Source: Nocardioides iriomotensis (GTDB lineage: Bacteria > Actinomycetota > Actinomycetes > Propionibacteriales > Nocardioidaceae). Taken from it: a stretch of 64,000 bases of DNA. The notes beneath the pieces were generated by a model, which was not told the origin of the DNA, ran no database searches, and was given only the letters and a program-made list of their open reading frames with translations. The translations under genes and the position numbers were made by a program. The stretch is from NCBI RefSeq assembly GCF_004168035.1, contig NZ_SDPU01000028.1:186001-250000 (forward strand), written 5' to 3'. This document shows positions 8,984-22,376 of the stretch, piece by piece (position 1 is the stretch's first letter; every line of letters begins with the position of its first letter).

Positions 8984-10168
8984 ATGGTCGACCCCAGTCC
9001 CCGCACCGCCGCTCGGCTCCACGGCATCGAGCCGACCATCTTCGCCGAGATGTCCGCGCTGGCGCTCCGCACCGGTGCGCTCAACCTCGGTCAGGGCTTC
9101 CCCGACGTCGACGGCCCGGCCACCGTGGTCGACGCGGCGGTCGAGGCGATGCGGACCGGCCGCAACCAGTACGCCCCCGGTCCCGGGTTCCCCGAGCTCC
9201 GCGAGGCGGTCGTCGCCCACCAGCAGCGCCACTACGGGCTCGACGTCGACCCCGCGACCCAGGTGGTCGTCACGGCCGGTGCCACCGAGGCGATCGCGGC
9301 GGCGCTGCTCGCCCTGGTCGACCCGGGCGACGAGGTGGTCGTGCTCGAGCCGTTCTACGACTCCTACGTCGCGTGCATCGCGATGGCGGGCGGCGTACGA
9401 CGTGGGGTCACGCTGCGCGCACCGGACTTCCGGCTCGACGCCGACGCGCTGCGCGCGGCGGTCACCGACCGCACCAAGCTGGTCCTGCTGAACACCCCGC
9501 ACAACCCGACCGGCGCGGTGCTCACCCGTGAGGAGCTGCAGGTCGTCGCCGACGTGGCCGTGGAGCACGACCTGCTGGTGGTGACCGACGAGGTCTACGA
9601 GCACCTGCTCTTCGACCGGCGCGAGCACGTGCCGATCTGCACGTTGCCGGGGATGTGGGACCGCACGCTGACGATCTCGAGCGCCGGCAAGACGTTCTCG
9701 TTCACCGGGTGGAAGGTCGGCTGGGTCACCGGTCCGGCCGACCTGGTCGCCAGCGTGTACGCCGCCAAGCAATGGCTGACGTTCAGCAACGCCGCGCCGA
9801 TGCAGCCCGCGGTGGCCGAGGCGCTGGACAAGGAGACGAGCTTCTACGAGGAGCTGGCCCGCGAGCTCGAGGCCAAGCGCGACCTGCTGTGCGAGGGGCT
9901 CGCCGGGCTCGACGTCGACGTGTACGTCCCGGAGGCGACGTACTTCGTCACGACGGACGTGCGCCGCTACGGGTACGACGACTCGCTGGCGTTCTGCCTG
10001 GCCCTGCCCGAGCGGGCCGGCGTGGTCGCCATCCCGTCCCAGGTGTTCTACGACGACCGGGAGGAGGGCCGGCACAAGGTGCGCTGGGCCTTCTGCAAGG
10101 AGCGCGCGGTGATCGAGAAGGGCGTGCGCCGGCTGGCGGCCGCCGACCTCTACCAGACCGGCGGCTGA
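8984..10168 (+). CDS. Class I/II PLP-dependent aminotransferase (DapC / kynurenine aminotransferase type)
   Basis: A 394-residue fold-type I aminotransferase. The PLP lysine is K236 in SSAGKTFSFTGWKVGW; other markers are LNTPHNPTGAVL (the PLP-contacting Asn), VTDEVYEHLLFD (the Asp that binds the pyridine nitrogen) and the C-terminal KVRWAFCKE with the substrate-carboxylate Arg. The GFPDVDGP and YAPGPGFPELREA segments match the kynurenine-oxoglutarate / N-succinyldiaminopimelate aminotransferase group, in which Mycobacterium DapC also falls. Substrate remains uncertain. The ATG at 8984 has a leaderless-type -10 and fits family length. Its 3' end overlaps the convergent membrane-protein gene by 19 bases. 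Confidence 0.9.
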   Translation: MVDPSPRTAARLHGIEPTIFAEMSALALRTGALNLGQGFPDVDGPATVVDAAVEAMRTGRNQYAPGPGFPELREAVVAHQQRHYGLDVDPATQVVVTAGATEAIAAALLALVDPGDEVVVLEPFYDSYVACIAMAGGVRRGVTLRAPDFRLDADALRAAVTDRTKLVLLNTPHNPTGAVLTREELQVVADVAVEHDLLVVTDEVYEHLLFDRREHVPICTLPGMWDRTLTISSAGKTFSFTGWKVGWVTGPADLVASVYAAKQWLTFSNAAPMQPAVAEALDKETSFYEELARELEAKRDLLCEGLAGLDVDVYVPEATYFVTTDVRRYGYDDSLAFCLALPERAGVVAIPSQVFYDDREEGRHKVRWAFCKERAVIEKGVRRLAAADLYQTGG

Positions 10169-11337
10169 CTCCGCGGCGGCTCGGGCTGCTGGGGCTGGCC
10201 CGGCCGGCCCGGCTGGCCCGGGGGAAGCTGGTCGCGCTGCAGGTACCACCGGCGCGCCGGACCGCTCACCAGCAGGCCGGCGGTGAGGGCCGCCGGGATC
10301 CCGACCAGCAGGCCGAACGGGAACGTCACGAACCCGACGAGCGCGCTCATCGCCGCCGAGACGACCAGCAGCACCCAGCCGTAGGTCACCCGGCGCCACG
10401 CCAGCACCGCCAGCACGATCCCGGCGAGCGACCAGAACAGGAAGATGGCGACCGTCACCCAGAACGCCGAGAGCAGGTCGGCCGTCGTGAGTCCGTAGTC
10501 CTGGATGGCGGGGTTCTGCCGGGCCGCGCTGATCAGCGTGTCCTGCGAGAGCAGCAGCATCAGCAGCACGATGCCGAACGCGAACAGCACGGCGCCCGAG
10601 CACAGCCAGGTCATCAGCAGCGCCGCGACCACGGCGCCCGGCCGGCGTGCGCCGGCGCGTGCACCGGGGGCCGCACCCGCCGCGGAGGGTTCCGGGTAGG
10701 GCAGCGTGCCGGTCGTCGGGCGCTGCTCACCGAAGGGGTACGACGCGGGCGCCGGCTGCGACGACGGCGCGGGGGCGTCGTCCCGGTGGGGTACGGCCGG
10801 CGGGGCCCACGAGGGGGACGGCGGAGTCCGTTGCTGCACGGGCTGTGCCGGCTGCCCACGCGGCGTCGGGCTCTCGACCGGGCGCGGGGCCCGGCCGGCG
10901 AACCAGTCGCGCGCGGGCGGGCTCCACATCAGCGCCGCCGCGAAGGCGACCACGATCGTGACCCCGACGAGCACGCTCGGCAGGAACCCGGCGACGATCC
11001 ACATGCCGACCACGAGGAGCCCGGCGGCGATGGTGAAGCCGAGCCGGGCGCCCTGGTGGCGCTGGAAGACGTAGACGCCGAGCACCGCGGCGGCGGCCGC
11101 GAACGCCCCGTTGGCGAGCACCATCACGTGGAGCACGTCGAGGAAACCGCCGGTGCTCACGCCGAGGTCCTGCCCCTGCGGCGAGGCGAGGTAGCGCTCG
11201 ACCTGCTCGCGCACCTCGACGGTGCGCAGGCTGGCGAGGGTGTCGAAGAGCGACAGGATCACCAGGACGCTGCCGGCCACGCCCATCACGCCCGCCGTCG
11301 TCACCTGGCGGGGGCGGGGATGGACGGTGTCGCTCAT
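10150..11337 (-). CDS. Multi-pass membrane protein with Pro-rich central linker, unknown function
   Basis: A 395-residue protein with four hydrophobic segments in the first ~140 residues, a Pro/Ala/Gln-rich disordered linker (about 150-240), then four more hydrophobic segments and a Pro/Gln-rich tail (PGQPGRPGQPQQPEPPRS). Each half resembles the small DUF-type four-helix membrane proteins common in actinobacteria, so it may be an internal duplication or fusion. The start at MSDTVHPRPRQ was preferred to the upstream methionine because of length and position. It is convergent with the aminotransferase and 31 bases from the clpB stop. Confidence 0.7.
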   Translation of the reverse strand: MSDTVHPRPRQVTTAGVMGVAGSVLVILSLFDTLASLRTVEVREQVERYLASPQGQDLGVSTGGFLDVLHVMVLANGAFAAAAAVLGVYVFQRHQGARLGFTIAAGLLVVGMWIVAGFLPSVLVGVTIVVAFAAALMWSPPARDWFAGRAPRPVESPTPRGQPAQPVQQRTPPSPSWAPPAVPHRDDAPAPSSQPAPASYPFGEQRPTTGTLPYPEPSAAGAAPGARAGARRPGAVVAALLMTWLCSGAVLFAFGIVLLMLLLSQDTLISAARQNPAIQDYGLTTADLLSAFWVTVAIFLFWSLAGIVLAVLAWRRVTYGWVLLVVSAAMSALVGFVTFPFGLLVGIPAALTAGLLVSGPARRWYLQRDQLPPGQPGRPGQPQQPEPPRSQPPVW

Positions 11338-11368
11338 GAGCGCAATTCCATCATGCGAGCCCAACCAC

Positions 11369-13981
<2,613 letters not shown>

Positions 13982-14001
13982 GGGCTACTTCCTTCGTCGA
14001 A

Positions 14002-14059
14002 CCCGATTCGTCCGCGATCTTGCGTCCGTCTCACGCGGGGCGGCCGCGGACGAATCGGG
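14002..14059. terminator. Strong inverted repeat between hspR and clpB
   Basis: CCCGATTCGTCCGCG (14002-14016) and CGCGGACGAATCGGG (14045-14059) are perfect 15-bp arms around a 28-base loop. It begins five bases after the hspR stop and ends 20 bases before the clpB start, so it could stop or attenuate readthrough from the dnaK operon into clpB. Confidence 0.5.
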
Positions 14060-14063
14060 GTTG

Positions 14064-14488
14064 TCAGCGGGGGGTACGGCGCCAGACCGTGACGGACTGG
14101 CCGGGGGACGGCCGCACCGCGGGGAGGTTGCGGCCGGCGCGTTCGTCGAGAGTGGCGCGGAGTGCCTGGTGGGCGGCGAGGAGCTCGGACTCGAGCTCGG
14201 CGACGCGGTGCCGGAGCGCGTCGGTCTGGTGCTCGAGCTGCAGGATCCGGCGGACGCCCTCGAGGCCGATGCCGGCCGCGGTCAGCCGGGTGACCTCGCG
14301 GAGCAGCTCGATGTCGCGCCAGGAGTAGCGACGGCCGCCGCCCCCAGTGCGGCCCGGGCTGACCAGCCCGAGCCGGTCGTAGCTGCGCAGGGTCTGCGGG
14401 TGCAGGCCGGTGAGCTCGGCGGCGACGCTGATGACGTAGACGGCGGCCTCGGGAGCCGGCTGTCCGGGGTCGAACGGCGCGCCGGCCA

Positions 14489-14492
<4 letters not shown>
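14064..14492 (-). CDS. hspR: Heat-shock repressor HspR (MerR family)
   Basis: A 142-residue MerR-type repressor. The winged HTH is at about residues 16-60 (YVISVAAELTGLHPQTLRSYDRLGLVSP, then GGGRRYSWRDIELLREV) and is followed by a coiled coil (LEHQTDALRHRVAELESELLAAHQALRATL). In Streptomyces and Mycobacterium HspR binds HAIR operators together with DnaK as co-repressor, switching the dnaK operon and clpB. The GTG at 14492 and ATG at 14489 both overlap the dnaJ stop, so translation is coupled. A HAIR site lies upstream of dnaK. Confidence 0.94.
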
Positions 14493-15661
<1,169 letters not shown>

Positions 15662-15728
15662 GTCCCCTCCTCCCCTCCCGGGTGCTGTGCCTGTCCTGCT
15701 CTGCGGTGATTCTCGACCGTGCGGGCGG

Positions 15729-16340
15729 TCAGGCCTCGGTCGGCGCGCCGCCCGGCTCGCCCGCGGGCTCCGGGTCGACGACCGTGACCTTGGCGGGGCG
15801 TACGACGCGCTCGCCGATCTTGTAGCCGGCGTTGACGATGTGCTGGCACGTCGTCGTGGTGACGTCGGGCGAGTGCGCGTGCATCAGCGCCTCGTGCAGC
15901 CGCGGGTCGAACTCGTCGCCCGGGGCGCCGAACTTCACCAGGCCCTGACCGGCGACGATCCGCTCCAGCGAGTCGGCGACGGCCTTGAAGCCGCCCTCCA
16001 GCTCGCCGTGCTCCCGGGCCCGGTCGAGGTCGTCGAGGACCGGGAGCAGCGAGGAGAGGATGGAGTACCGGGCGTTCTCGAGCACCAGCTCGCGGTCGCG
16101 GTCGACCCGGCGCTTGTAGTTGACGTACTCGGCCTGGAGCCGCTGCAGGTCCGCGGTGAGCCCCAGGACGTCGGCCTGGGCCGCCGCGAGCGGGTCATCG
16201 AGCGGGAACTCCTGCTGCGGCTCCTCGGCGGCCGGGGCCCCGGACGCCTGGACGTCCGGGGACCCCGTCTCGCCGCCGCGGGCATCACCCTCCGTGTCGA
16301 ACGAGGTCATGCCCTCGTCGGGAAAGTGCTGCTCCGTCAC
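15729..16340 (-). CDS. grpE: Nucleotide exchange factor GrpE
   Basis: A 203-residue GrpE, which releases ADP from DnaK. An acidic, disordered N-terminus precedes the long dimerising helix ([24 protein letters not shown]) and the beta domain with the family signature around [20 protein letters not shown] and [11 protein letters not shown]. The ATG overlaps the dnaK stop by four bases, so dnaK and grpE are translationally coupled. Confidence 0.96.
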   Translation of the reverse strand: MTEQHFPDEGMTSFDTEGDARGGETGSPDVQASGAPAAEEPQQEFPLDDPLAAAQADVLGLTADLQRLQAEYVNYKRRVDRDRELVLENARYSILSSLLPVLDDLDRAREHGELEGGFKAVADSLERIVAGQGLVKFGAPGDEFDPRLHEALMHAHSPDVTTTTCQHIVNAGYKIGERVVRPAKVTVVDPEPAGEPGGAPTEA

Positions 16341-18202
16341 TTGCTGTCACCGTCCGTGCTGTCGTTGTCGTCCTCGACGATCTCGGCGTCGACCACGTCC
16401 TCGTCCGCGTCACCCGTGCCGGTGGTGCCACCGGCGGCGGCCGCGTCGGCCTGGCCGGCGGCGTACATCGCGGCGCCCATCTTCTGGCTGGACTCGTTGA
16501 GCTTGGTGAGCGCGGCCTGGATGGCGGAGGTGGCGTCGTCGTCCTCGCCGGACTTCTCGAGGGCCGCCTTCAGCGCGTCGACGTCGGCGCGGACCTCGGT
16601 CTTGACGTCCTCGGGCACCTTGTCGCCGTTCTCCTCGAGGAACTTCTCGGTGGAGTAGACGACGCCCTCGGCCTGGTTGCGGGTCTCGACGGCCTCCTTG
16701 CGGCGGCGGTCCTCCTCGGCGTACTGCTCGGCGTCCTTGATCATCTTGTCGATCTCGTCCTTGGAGAGGGCCGAGCCGCCGGTGATGGTCATGGACTGCT
16801 CGCGGCCGGTGCCGCGGTCCTTGGCGGAGACGCTGACGATGCCGTTGGCGTCGATGTCGAAGGACACCTCGATCTGCGGGACGCCGCGCGGGGCCGGGGG
16901 CAGGCCGGTCAGCTCGAAGTTGCCGAGCGGCTGGTTCTGCGCGGCCATCTGGCGCTCGCCCTGGTAGACCTGGATCATCACCGACGGCTGGTTGTCGTCG
17001 GCCGTGGTGAAGACCTCGGACCGCTTGGTCGGGATCGTGGTGTTGCGCTCGATGAGGCGCGTCATCACGCCGCCCTTGGTCTCGATGCCGAGGCTCAGGG
17101 GGGTGACGTCGAGGAGCAGGACGTCCTTGACCTCGCCCTTGAGCACGCCGGCCTGGAGCGCGGCGCCGACCGCGACGACCTCGTCGGGGTTCACGCCCTT
17201 GTTGGGCTCCTTGCCGCCGGTCAGCTCCTTGACGACCTCGGCCACCGCGGGCATGCGGGTCGAGCCGCCGACCAGGATGACGTGGTCGATCTTGGCGACG
17301 TCGATGCCGGCGTCCTTGATGACCTGGCGGAACGGCTCCTTGGTCCGGTCGAGCAGGTCCTGCGTCATCCGCTGGAACTCGCCGCGGCTGATCTTCTCCT
17401 CGAAGTGCAGCGGGCCGGACTCGGAGTGCGTGATGTAGGGCAGGTGGATCGTGGTCTCACTCGACGAGGAGAGCTCGATCTTCGCCTTCTCGGCGGCCTC
17501 CTGGAGGCGCTGCTTGGCGATCTTGTCGCTGCCGAGGTCGACGCCGTTGTTGTCCTTGAACTTCTTGACCATCCACTCGACGAGGCGGGTGTCCCAGTCG
17601 TCACCACCGAGGTGGTTGTCGCCGGAGGTCGCCTTGACCTCGACGACGCCCTCGCCGATCTCGAGCAGGGACACGTCGAACGTGCCGCCGCCGAGGTCGA
17701 AGACGAGGATGGTCTGGTCGCTCTCCTTGTCGAGGCCGTAGGCCAGCGCCGCCGCGGTCGGCTCGTTGACGATGCGGCTGACGGTGAGGCCCGCGATCTC
17801 GCCGGCCTCCTTGGTGGCCTGGCGCTGCGCGTCGGAGAAGTACGCCGGGACGGTGATGACCGCGTCGGTCACGGTCTCGCCGAGGTACGCCTCGGCATCG
17901 CGCTTGAGCTTCTGCAGCACGAACGCGGAGATCTGCTGGGGGGTGAACGTCTTGTCGTCGACCTTCTGCTTCCAGTCGGTGCCCATGTGGCGCTTGACCG
18001 ACCGGATGGTGCGGTCGACGTTGGTGACGGCCTGCCGCTTGGCGACCTCACCGACGAGGACCTCGCCGTTCTTGGCGAACGCGACCACCGACGGGGTGGT
18101 GCGCGCGCCCTCGGCGTTGGCGATCACCGTGGGCTCACCGCCCTCGAGGACGGCGACGACGGAGTTGGTGGTACCGAGATCGATGCCGACCGCGCGAGCC
18201 AT
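16337..18202 (-). CDS. dnaK: Hsp70 chaperone DnaK
   Basis: A 621-residue Hsp70. The N-terminal ATPase has all three signatures (GIDLGTTNS at the start, [14 protein letters not shown] near 175, and [12 protein letters not shown] near 310). The substrate domain and lid follow, with the acidic tail ending [14 protein letters not shown] at 18209-18214 (minus strand) is an ideal ribosome-binding site. It is the first gene of dnaK-grpE-dnaJ-hspR, and a HAIR operator lies 74 bases upstream of its start. Confidence 0.98.
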   Translation of the reverse strand: MARAVGIDLGTTNSVVAVLEGGEPTVIANAEGARTTPSVVAFAKNGEVLVGEVAKRQAVTNVDRTIRSVKRHMGTDWKQKVDDKTFTPQQISAFVLQKLKRDAEAYLGETVTDAVITVPAYFSDAQRQATKEAGEIAGLTVSRIVNEPTAAALAYGLDKESDQTILVFDLGGGTFDVSLLEIGEGVVEVKATSGDNHLGGDDWDTRLVEWMVKKFKDNNGVDLGSDKIAKQRLQEAAEKAKIELSSSSETTIHLPYITHSESGPLHFEEKISRGEFQRMTQDLLDRTKEPFRQVIKDAGIDVAKIDHVILVGGSTRMPAVAEVVKELTGGKEPNKGVNPDEVVAVGAALQAGVLKGEVKDVLLLDVTPLSLGIETKGGVMTRLIERNTTIPTKRSEVFTTADDNQPSVMIQVYQGERQMAAQNQPLGNFELTGLPPAPRGVPQIEVSFDIDANGIVSVSAKDRGTGREQSMTITGGSALSKDEIDKMIKDAEQYAEEDRRRKEAVETRNQAEGVVYSTEKFLEENGDKVPEDVKTEVRADVDALKAALEKSGEDDDATSAIQAALTKLNESSQKMGAAMYAAGQADAAAAGGTTGTGDADEDVVDAEIVEDDNDSTDGDSK

Positions 18203-18275
18203 GGACTACCTCCTGTTGACGTGCAAGTTCTGGTTCGACGCCGACTCTGCGGCGTCTGCGTCGAGTCTGTCAAAC

Positions 18276-18300
18276 AAGTTGAGTCGCTTCAACTCAACTT
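18276..18300. promoter_or_regulatory. HAIR operator (HspR binding site) upstream of dnaK
   Basis: GTTGAGT-N7-ACTCAAC (18278-18298) is a perfect inverted repeat one base per arm off the published HAIR consensus CTTGAGT-N7-ACTCAAG. The arms extend to 9 bp (AAGTTGAGT / ACTCAACTT, 18276-18300). The position, in the leader region of dnaK, fits HspR autoregulation of the operon. TTGACA nearby on the minus strand (18268-18273) could be a -35, but no good -10 follows. Confidence 0.85.
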
Positions 18301-18389
18301 CTTGTAGCGTCGCTCACGCAGCACAACGAGCCGGTGGTGCCGCAGGATTCCCGGACCCGTGTGTACGACGGGGCGCTGCCCGGGCCGCT

Positions 18390-18470
18390 CCCCTGCAGAA
18401 ACTGGCGCGGCCGGTGCGAAGTTTCGGCCTAGATGCGTCGGTTTCCCAGCAGATGGTGGGAAACCGACGC
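18390..18470. repeat. Two-hairpin dispersed element, copy 1
   Basis: An 81-base element 62/81 identical, without gaps, to 52941-53021. It has a first hairpin with arms GAAACT / AGTTTC and a second with arms GCGTCGGTTTCCCA / TGGGAAACCGACGC (14 bp, loop GCAGATGG). It lies 14 bases after the stop of the upstream membrane-protein gene, so it may also terminate that transcript before the dnaK promoter. Confidence 0.7.
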
Positions 18471-18484
18471 CTCCCCGCGGGCGC

Positions 18485-19045
18485 TCAGCCGATGGTGACG
18501 CGGACGGCGTTCGAGGCCTGCCCGGTGGCCATGTCGACGACCCGGAAGCGCTGCTGGCCGGTGCGGCTGGTCAGCACGTAGGTCTCGAAGGTGCCGCCGC
18601 GGACCGTGGCGGTCACCGGGAAGTTGGTCCAGCCGCCCTCGAAGCGCTGGACCTGCAGGCGGGCGCCCTCGCCGGCGCGGAAGACGCCGGTGAGGTTGAT
18701 CCGCTCCCCCGGCGCCACCGTGGTCGGGTAGCCCTGGAGCGTGATCGGACGGGCCGGCTTCGACGGACTCGGCTCCTCGGTGGGGCTCGGCTCCTCGGTC
18801 GGGGAGTCGGACACCTCCGGCGGGTCGGGGTACGCCTCGGGGCTGGTGCTCGGCTTGCCGGACGGGATGTAGAGGCTCGGCTCCTGCGTCGGACCGTCGG
18901 CCGCCTCGCCGATGCCGGACATCTTCGCGGCGCCGAAGGCGATCGCGCCGACGATCAGGCCGACGAGCAGCGACACCGCCACGAGGGCACCGAGGCCCAT
19001 CAGCAGCGTGCGGCTCCAGGAAGCCTCGTCGTCCAGCCGTGCCAT
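18485..19045 (-). CDS. Single-pass membrane-anchored protein with Ser/Pro/Thr/Glu linker, unknown function
   Basis: A 186-residue protein: a short cytoplasmic N-terminus, one transmembrane segment (about 15-40), a disordered linker rich in Pro, Ser, Thr and Glu (about 50-95, with repeated PTEEPS), and a C-terminal beta-rich domain (GYPTTVAPGERINLTGVFRAGEGARLQVQRF...) resembling bacterial Ig-like folds. The layout suggests an exported surface domain. No enzyme motif is seen. It is 34 bases upstream of the dppF stop and may be independent. Confidence 0.7.
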   Translation of the reverse strand: MARLDDEASWSRTLLMGLGALVAVSLLVGLIVGAIAFGAAKMSGIGEAADGPTQEPSLYIPSGKPSTSPEAYPDPPEVSDSPTEEPSPTEEPSPSKPARPITLQGYPTTVAPGERINLTGVFRAGEGARLQVQRFEGGWTNFPVTATVRGGTFETYVLTSRTGQQRFRVVDMATGQASNAVRVTIG

Positions 19046-19079
19046 GCCCCGATCATCCCCGACGCGACAAGGTGCCGCG

Positions 19080-20174
19080 TCAGCGACTCCCCGGGTCCGC
19101 CGGGGGAACGTCGCCCGACGGGGTGTCCGACGTACCGGCCGGCGCGTTCTCCGGGAAGTGGCAGGCGACCTGGTGCCGCGGCGCCAGCTCGACCAGCGGG
19201 GGCTCCTGCGTCTTGCAGATGTCCTGCGCCTTCCAGCACCGGGTGTGGAAGCGGCAGGCGGGCGGCGGGTTGATCGGCGAGGGCACGTCGCCCTGCAGCC
19301 GGATCCGCTCGCGCTCGTGCCGACGCTTCGTGTCCGGGATCGGTACGGCGGACATCAGCGCGACCGTGTACGGGTGCATCGGCCTCTCGTAGAGCGGGTC
19401 GCGGTCGGCGATCTCGACGATCTTGCCGAGGTACATGACGGCCACCCGGTCCGACACGTGCCGGACCACCGACAGGTCGTGGGCGATCATCACGTAGGTC
19501 AGGTTGAGCTCGTCCTGCAGGTCCTCGAGCAGGTTCACCACCTGCGCCTGGATGGACACGTCGAGCGCCGAGACCGGCTCGTCGGCCACGATCAGCCGCG
19601 GCTTGAGCGCGAGCGTGCGGGCGATGCCGATGCGCTGCCGCTGGCCTCCGGAGAACTCGTGCGGGTAACGGTTGTAGTGCTCGGGGTTGAGCCCGACCAG
19701 CTCCAGCAGGTCCTGGACCGCCTTCTTCACGCCACCCTCGGGCTTGACGTCCTGCAGGTGGAACGGGGCGCTGACGATCTTGCCGACCGTGTGCCGCGGG
19801 TTCAGCGAGGAGTACGGGTCCTGGAAGATCATCTGGATGTCGCGCCGCAGCGGGCGCATCGGCCCGTCCTTGAGGTGCGTGATGTCGCGGTCCTCGAACT
19901 CGATCTTCCCGGCCGTGGGCTCCTCGAGCCGGGTGATCAGCCGGCCGGTGGTGCTCTTGCCGCAGCCGGACTCACCGACCAGCGACAGGGTCTCGCCCTC
20001 ACGGACGGTGAAGTCGAGGCCGTCGACGGCCTGCACCGCCGCGACCTGCTTCTGGAGCAGGCCCTTGCGGATCGGGAAGTGCTTGACCAGCCCGGTGACC
20101 TTCAGCAGCTCCCGCCGCTCGGCGGTGCCGGCCCCCTCGGCGCGTGCGGCGCCGCTCGGGTCGGTGACAGTCAT
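19080..20174 (-). CDS. Oligopeptide/dipeptide ABC transporter ATPase (OppF/DppF type)
   Basis: A 364-residue ATPase, last gene of an ABC importer operon. Walker A is GESGCGKST (67-75), the signature FSGGQRQR, Walker [14 protein letters not shown], switch His in MIAHDLSVV. The C-terminal oligo_HPY domain has four cysteines ([14 protein letters not shown], then CHF), a pattern that in Mycobacterium OppD binds a 4Fe-4S cluster. It energises uptake together with the adjacent DppD, DppB and DppC proteins. The tail is Pro/Gly-rich. Confidence 0.93.
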   Translation of the reverse strand: MTVTDPSGAARAEGAGTAERRELLKVTGLVKHFPIRKGLLQKQVAAVQAVDGLDFTVREGETLSLVGESGCGKSTTGRLITRLEEPTAGKIEFEDRDITHLKDGPMRPLRRDIQMIFQDPYSSLNPRHTVGKIVSAPFHLQDVKPEGGVKKAVQDLLELVGLNPEHYNRYPHEFSGGQRQRIGIARTLALKPRLIVADEPVSALDVSIQAQVVNLLEDLQDELNLTYVMIAHDLSVVRHVSDRVAVMYLGKIVEIADRDPLYERPMHPYTVALMSAVPIPDTKRRHERERIRLQGDVPSPINPPPACRFHTRCWKAQDICKTQEPPLVELAPRHQVACHFPENAPAGTSDTPSGDVPPADPGSR

Positions 20175-20187
20175 CTCTCTCCTCGAC

Positions 20188-21257
<1,070 letters not shown>

Positions 21258-21261
<4 letters not shown>

Positions 21262-22271
21262 CGGGTCCTCACCCTCGGGTCGACGACGGCGTACAGGATG
21301 TCGACGATCAGGTTGGCCATCACGACGAAGACCGCCGCCAGCAGGGTCACGCCGAGGATCTTGGGCAGGTCGTTGGCGAAGATGCCCTGGACGGCGTAGT
21401 TCCCCAGGCCGTTCAGGGAGAACACCCGCTCGGTGAGCACCGCACCACCGATCAGCAGGCCGAAGTCGAGACCGAAGATGGTGACGATCGGGGTCAGCGC
21501 GCCGCGCAGCCCGTGCTTGACCACCACGCGCTTCTCGACCAGGCCCTTGGCCCGCGCGGTGCGGACGTAGTCCTCGTTCATCGTCTCGAGCATGCCCGCC
21601 CGGGTCAGCCGGGCGTACTGGGCGCTGAACAGCAGCGACAGGGTGATCCACGGCAGCAGCAGGTCGTACGCCCACGCGGCCGGGTTCTGCGTGAAGGGTG
21701 TGTAGGAGCCGCCAGGCGCGGTGATGTTGAACTTGTAGCTGAAGAAGGCCAACGCCATGAGGCCGGTCCAGAAGATCGGCATCGACACTCCCGCCAACGC
21801 GAAGATCATCGCGAAGCGGTCGAAGAAGCTTCCGCGTTTGAGCGCGGAGAGCACGCCGATCGACACCCCGGTGATCAGCCACAGGATCGAGGCGCCGATG
21901 GCCAGCGCGAAGGTGACGGGGGCACGGTCCATCAGCTCCGGGAACACCGCCTGGCGGGTGATGAACGAGTAGCCGAGGCACGGGGCGGGGCACTCGACGT
22001 CCTGGGCGCCCATGTCGTACGTCGTGCCGACCACGACGCCCTTCGCCCAGTTGCCGTACTGCACCCAGATCGGGTCGTAGAACCCGAGCCGTTCAGCGGT
22101 GAGCTCGACCGTCTCCACGTCGGCGGCGCGGCCGACGTAGCGGGTCGCAAGCGACTCCGGCGTCGCACCGGCGAGCCGGGGCACCAGGTAGAAGATCGAG
22201 AAGGTGATGGCGCTGACGACGAACAGCAGCACGATCGCTGCGACGAGTCGCCGGATGATGTAGGTGATCAC
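21258..22271 (-). CDS. ABC transporter permease (OppB/DppB type)
   Basis: A 337-residue inner-membrane permease with the long periplasmic-type loop after TM1 that marks DppB proteins. It starts MITYIIRRLVAAIVLLFVVSAITF. The EAA-like coupling segment is RAKGLVEKRVVVKHGLRGALTPIVTIFG, which contacts the ATPases. Six transmembrane helices are expected. It is separated from the solute-binding protein gene by a gap with a strong hairpin. Confidence 0.93.
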
Positions 22272-22287
22272 GCATTTCTCCGGCCGA

Positions 22288-22324
22288 GGTGCCCGGCCGG
22301 GGAGGGTCTCCCCGGCCGGGCACC
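22288..22324. terminator. Long GC hairpin between solute-binding protein and permease genes
   Basis: GGTGCCCGGCCGGGGA and TCCCCGGCCGGGCACC form a perfect 16-bp stem with a 5-base loop. It lies within the transporter operon just after the solute-binding protein gene, the usual place for a partial terminator or mRNA-stabilising hairpin that keeps the binding protein in excess. A second small repeat, GTGACCC-GA-GGGTCAC, overlaps the binding-protein stop at 22365-22380. Confidence 0.6.
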
Positions 22325-22376
22325 GCGTGCCTCACTCGTGGTGGCTACTGACGAGGGGTGGCAGGTGACCCGAGGG

